Assembly: GCF_011762005.1 (NCBI RefSeq)
Contig: NZ_JAASQU010000002.1
Coordinates: 310,001 to 374,000 of the forward strand
Direction of reading: 5' to 3'
DNA length: 64,000 bases
Origin: Qipengyuania flava
GTDB taxonomy: Bacteria > Pseudomonadota > Alphaproteobacteria > Sphingomonadales > Sphingomonadaceae
The notes beneath the pieces were generated by a model. The model did no database searches. It saw nothing but the letters and a program-made list of their open reading frames with translations, and had not been told where the DNA came from. Below, one piece after another: positions 61,531 to 64,000 of the stretch. Position 1 is the first letter of the stretch. Every line of letters starts with the position of its first letter. A program made the translations under genes and the position numbers.

Positions 61531-63095
61531 TCGATCGTGCCCGGCGGCTTCGACGTATAGTCGTAGACCACGCGGTTGATGCCCTGCACTTCGTTGATGA
61601 TGCGCGTCGCGACCCGGCTGAGGAAAGCGCTGTCGAAGGGATAGACGTCCGCCGTCATCCCGTCGGTGCTGGTGACCGCACGCAATCCGCAGACGCTGTC
61701 ATAGGTGCGTCCGTCGCCCATCACGCCGACGGTCTTGACCGGCAGCAGCACGGCGAAGGCCTGCCAGATCGCATCGTAGAGACCTGCGTTGCGAATCTCT
61801 TCGAGATAGATCGCATCGGCCTTGCGCAGGATGTCGCAGCGTTCCTTGGTGACCTCGCCCGGAATGCGGATGGCGAGACCCGGCCCGGGGAAGGGATGCC
61901 GCCCGACGAAGATTTCGGGGAGGCCCAGCTCGCGCCCCAGTTCGCGCACCTCGTCCTTGAACAGTTCGCGCAAGGGTTCGACCAGCTTCATGTTCATGCG
62001 TTCGGGCAGGCCGCCGACATTGTGATGGCTCTTGATCGTGACCGAGGGCCCGCCGGTGAAGCTGACGCTTTCGATCACGTCGGGATAGAGCGTGCCCTGC
62101 GCGAGGAAATCGGCACCGCCGATCTTTTTCGCTTCGGCCTCGAACAGGTCGATGAAGGCGCCGCCGATGAACTTGCGCTTCTTCTCCGGGTCGGTCTGAC
62201 CGGCCAGCCCGCCGAGGAACTGTTCCTCGGCATTCACATGGACGAGCGGGATATTGTAATGGTCGCGGAACAGCGTGACGACCTGCTCCGCCTCGTTCAT
62301 CCGCATCAGCCCGTGGTCGACGAACACGCAGGTCAACTGGTCGCCAATCGCCTCGTGGATAAGCACGGCCGCAACCGCGCTGTCGACTCCGCCCGAAAGG
62401 CCGCAGATAACCTTGCCGTCCCCGACCTGCGCGCGGATCTCTTCGATCTTGGTCTTGCGGAATTCGGCCATGGTCCAGTCGCCCGCGAGCCCGCAGACAT
62501 GGCGTACGAAATTTGCCAGCAGCTTGCCGCCGTCGGGCGTGTGCACGACTTCCGGATGGAACTGCGTGCCGTAATATTTGCGCTCCTCGTCGGCGATGAC
62601 CGCGAAGGGCGCACCGTCGCTGGTGGCGACGATCTTGAAACCGGGCGCGAATTCGGTGACCTTGTCACCATGGCTCATCCACACCTGGTGGCGCTCGCCG
62701 GTCTGCCACAGCCCGTCGAACAGCGCGCAGGGTTCGGTCACGGTCAGATAGGCGCGCCCGAACTCGCCGCCCTCACCCGTTTCATGCCCTGGCCGCACCT
62801 GTCCGCCGAGCTGCTGTGTCATGACCTGCTGACCGTAGCAGATACCGAGGATCGGCAGGCCGCTGTCGAACAGCACCTGTGGCGCACGCGGGCTGCCCTC
62901 GTCGCACACGCTTGCCGGTGAGCCCGACAGGATGATGCCCTTGGGCCGGAGCCGGTGAAAGGCTTCCTCGGCCTGGGTAAAGGGCGCGATCTCGGAATAG
63001 ACCCCGGCCTCGCGCACGCGGCGCGCGATGAGCTGGGTGACCTGGCTGCCGAAATCGACGATCAGGATGGAGTCGGGGAGGTGTTCTGGCTGCAT
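61521..63095 (-). CDS. guaA: GMP synthase (glutamine-hydrolysing)
   Basis: 524 residues. The N-terminal amidotransferase has GICYGQQVM (Cys nucleophile) and QFHPEVVHT; the ATP pyrophosphatase has the P-loop [11 protein letters not shown]; the dimerisation domain ends GTIEWE. It converts XMP to GMP. The upstream 200 bp hold no recognised riboswitch. Confidence 0.97.
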   Translation of the reverse strand: MQPEHLPDSILIVDFGSQVTQLIARRVREAGVYSEIAPFTQAEEAFHRLRPKGIILSGSPASVCDEGSPRAPQVLFDSGLPILGICYGQQVMTQQLGGQVRPGHETGEGGEFGRAYLTVTEPCALFDGLWQTGERHQVWMSHGDKVTEFAPGFKIVATSDGAPFAVIADEERKYYGTQFHPEVVHTPDGGKLLANFVRHVCGLAGDWTMAEFRKTKIEEIRAQVGDGKVICGLSGGVDSAVAAVLIHEAIGDQLTCVFVDHGLMRMNEAEQVVTLFRDHYNIPLVHVNAEEQFLGGLAGQTDPEKKRKFIGGAFIDLFEAEAKKIGGADFLAQGTLYPDVIESVSFTGGPSVTIKSHHNVGGLPERMNMKLVEPLRELFKDEVRELGRELGLPEIFVGRHPFPGPGLAIRIPGEVTKERCDILRKADAIYLEEIRNAGLYDAIWQAFAVLLPVKTVGVMGDGRTYDSVCGLRAVTSTDGMTADVYPFDSAFLSRVATRIINEVQGINRVVYDYTSKPPGTIEWE

Positions 63096-63308
63096 GGTGG
63101 TCCCGTTAAGGCCAGCGTGCCGCTTCTGTCCAGCATTCGCACATGCCTCGACTGACGTAAGGCCGTTCGATCCGCCTTTGGTGCATGGCGCTCAACATCA
63201 CCGCGCATATTTTGCACTTGCGAAGAACAATGGTGCAGCGCACAATCGGTCCCGAGAACAACACAATGGATGTTTGAAGAGCGACAACACCTTCCCCAGG
63301 AGACGCTC

Positions 63309-63620
63309 ATGAAGTTCCACCACATTCTCGCCGCCGGCCTCGCTGCAACCGCCCTGCTGGGTGCTCCCGCACAGGCGATGTCGAAGCGCACCGAAGTCAG
63401 CATCGCGGTCGACTTCAACGACCTCGACCTGCGCGACCCTTCGCAGGTTGCCGAACTGCGCGAACGTGTCGATGCCGCAGCGGAAGCTGCGTGCACGCAT
63501 CCCGACGCGCTGTCGGTCAACGCTTTCTCCTACGATCGTCGCTGCAAGGCGTCGCTGGTTGCTTCGGCCCAGCAGATGATCCGCCAGAAGGCCACCGCCA
63601 CGCTCGCCAGCGCGCGCTGA
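63309..63620 (+). CDS. UrcA-family exported protein
   Basis: 103 residues; AGGAGA is six nt before the ATG. Signal peptide MKFHHILAAGLAATALLGAPAQA. The mature part VSIAVDFNDLDLRDPSQVAELRERVDAAAEAACTHP and YDRRCKASLVASA with two conserved cysteines is the UrcA pattern, a family confined mainly to sphingomonads and Caulobacter relatives. Function unknown. Confidence 0.88.
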   Translation: MKFHHILAAGLAATALLGAPAQAMSKRTEVSIAVDFNDLDLRDPSQVAELRERVDAAAEAACTHPDALSVNAFSYDRRCKASLVASAQQMIRQKATATLASAR

Positions 63621-63639
63621 GCAGACCGGTCAAAGAAGA

Positions 63640-63672
63640 CCCGGCATCGCCCTCGGGGCGGTGCCGGGTTTT
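63640..63672 (+). terminator. Rho-independent terminator after the UrcA-family gene
   Basis: CCCGGCATCGCC pairs with GGGCGGTGCCGGG (one bulge) and TTTT follows. Confidence 0.88.
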
Positions 63673-64000
63673 GCATGTCTGGAAGACGCGACGAATCGCG
63701 GTTGCGAGCCGGTTCAGTATTTTTGCAATGATCCGGTTGGCGAAACGCGTTGCGCAATTCGCAACATGTTTCAAAGTTTTCTCACTTTCGTTCGCGACGA
63801 GGTAAGATTATTACAAGTCTCACAGCCGGACGGTGAACCCTGACACTCCCGTTTCGGATCAGTTACAGAAGCGACGGCCCCCCAAGCAGCCGTTACTTCT
63901 GGCCTTCCTCGCCACCAGCGGCCGGCCTTCGAGCCCCCCGCACCGGCGAGGCGATATGGCAGCGAGTAGAGACGCGGCCGCCGACATTCCTCTCCCTCCC
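63673..64000. other. Right-edge region without a supported gene
   Basis: It includes an AT-rich patch (63715-63815) that may contain a promoter, and a short frame opening at ATG 63956 that runs off the edge after 15 codons with no clear ribosome site. Nothing else is recognised. Confidence 0.4.

Noticed and set aside
63956-64000. Start of a plus-strand gene at the right edge
   Set aside because: Only 15 codons are visible and there is no clear ribosome site.

Overview
The window reads as chromosome of a high-GC alphaproteobacterium, most likely a sphingomonad of the Erythrobacter group. Pointers are an UrcA-family secreted protein, TonB-dependent receptors, a PutA of about 1,045 residues without a DNA-binding domain, short-spaced operons with ATGA/GTGA overlaps, and generally high G+C. 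One gene at 42.9-44.0 kb is clearly lower in G+C and looks imported.

Region 1 (1-18 kb) is the most interesting. It holds a guanidine/urea-type nitrogen cluster: an ABC transporter (periplasmic lipoprotein, permease, ATPase), a NikR-like ribbon-helix-helix regulator, two DUF1989 proteins (the carboxyguanidine deiminase pair), a biotin carboxylase of the urea/guanidine carboxylase family, and allophanate hydrolase. Together these would turn guanidine into carboxyguanidine, then allophanate, then ammonia and CO2. Beside it lie two metallo-beta-lactamase-fold proteins (one frameshifted, one without the metal-binding motif), a beta-propeller lipoprotein, a TonB receptor running off the left edge, a small membrane protein and a membrane di-iron hydroxylase. 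The regulator has lost three of the four nickel ligands of NikR. Four imperfect palindromes, TATTA-N16-TAATA, with the same 16-bp spacer as the NikR operator, lie in front of the regulator gene, in the divergent transporter/MBL promoter, in front of the hydroxylase and in front of the small membrane protein. They share more sequence than the half-sites, including a TTGAC-like core in the spacer. I read this as an undescribed, locally confined regulon. A folded leader RNA of about 145 nt is also visible before the hydroxylase gene.

Region 2 (18-42 kb) is mainly housekeeping: a ferredoxin, a patatin-like lipase, PEP carboxylase, MTA phosphorylase with glycerol-3-phosphate dehydrogenase, PutA, dCTP deaminase, a thioesterase, a saccharopine-dehydrogenase-like protein, a metal-type TonB receptor with a His/Asp/Glu-rich loop, tRNA-Gly, a thioredoxin-TPR protein, a Lon-domain protein, and MarC, a lipoprotein, FolD, YggT and ArgB. 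It ends in a group of small acidic exported proteins and a lipoprotein with an in-frame 36-bp repeat.

Region 3 (42-64 kb) carries a stand-alone SIR2-domain protein (probable phage-defence NADase) directly behind nrdB. It then has nrdB and nrdA separated but sharing a NrdR-like box, a LuxR-type regulator with no normal start codon, an alpha/beta hydrolase, PilZ and GGDEF proteins, NadB, an ABC ATPase, TldD, an SDR, an NRAMP relative with altered metal motifs, an endonuclease III homologue, an EamA exporter, GuaA and an UrcA-family protein.
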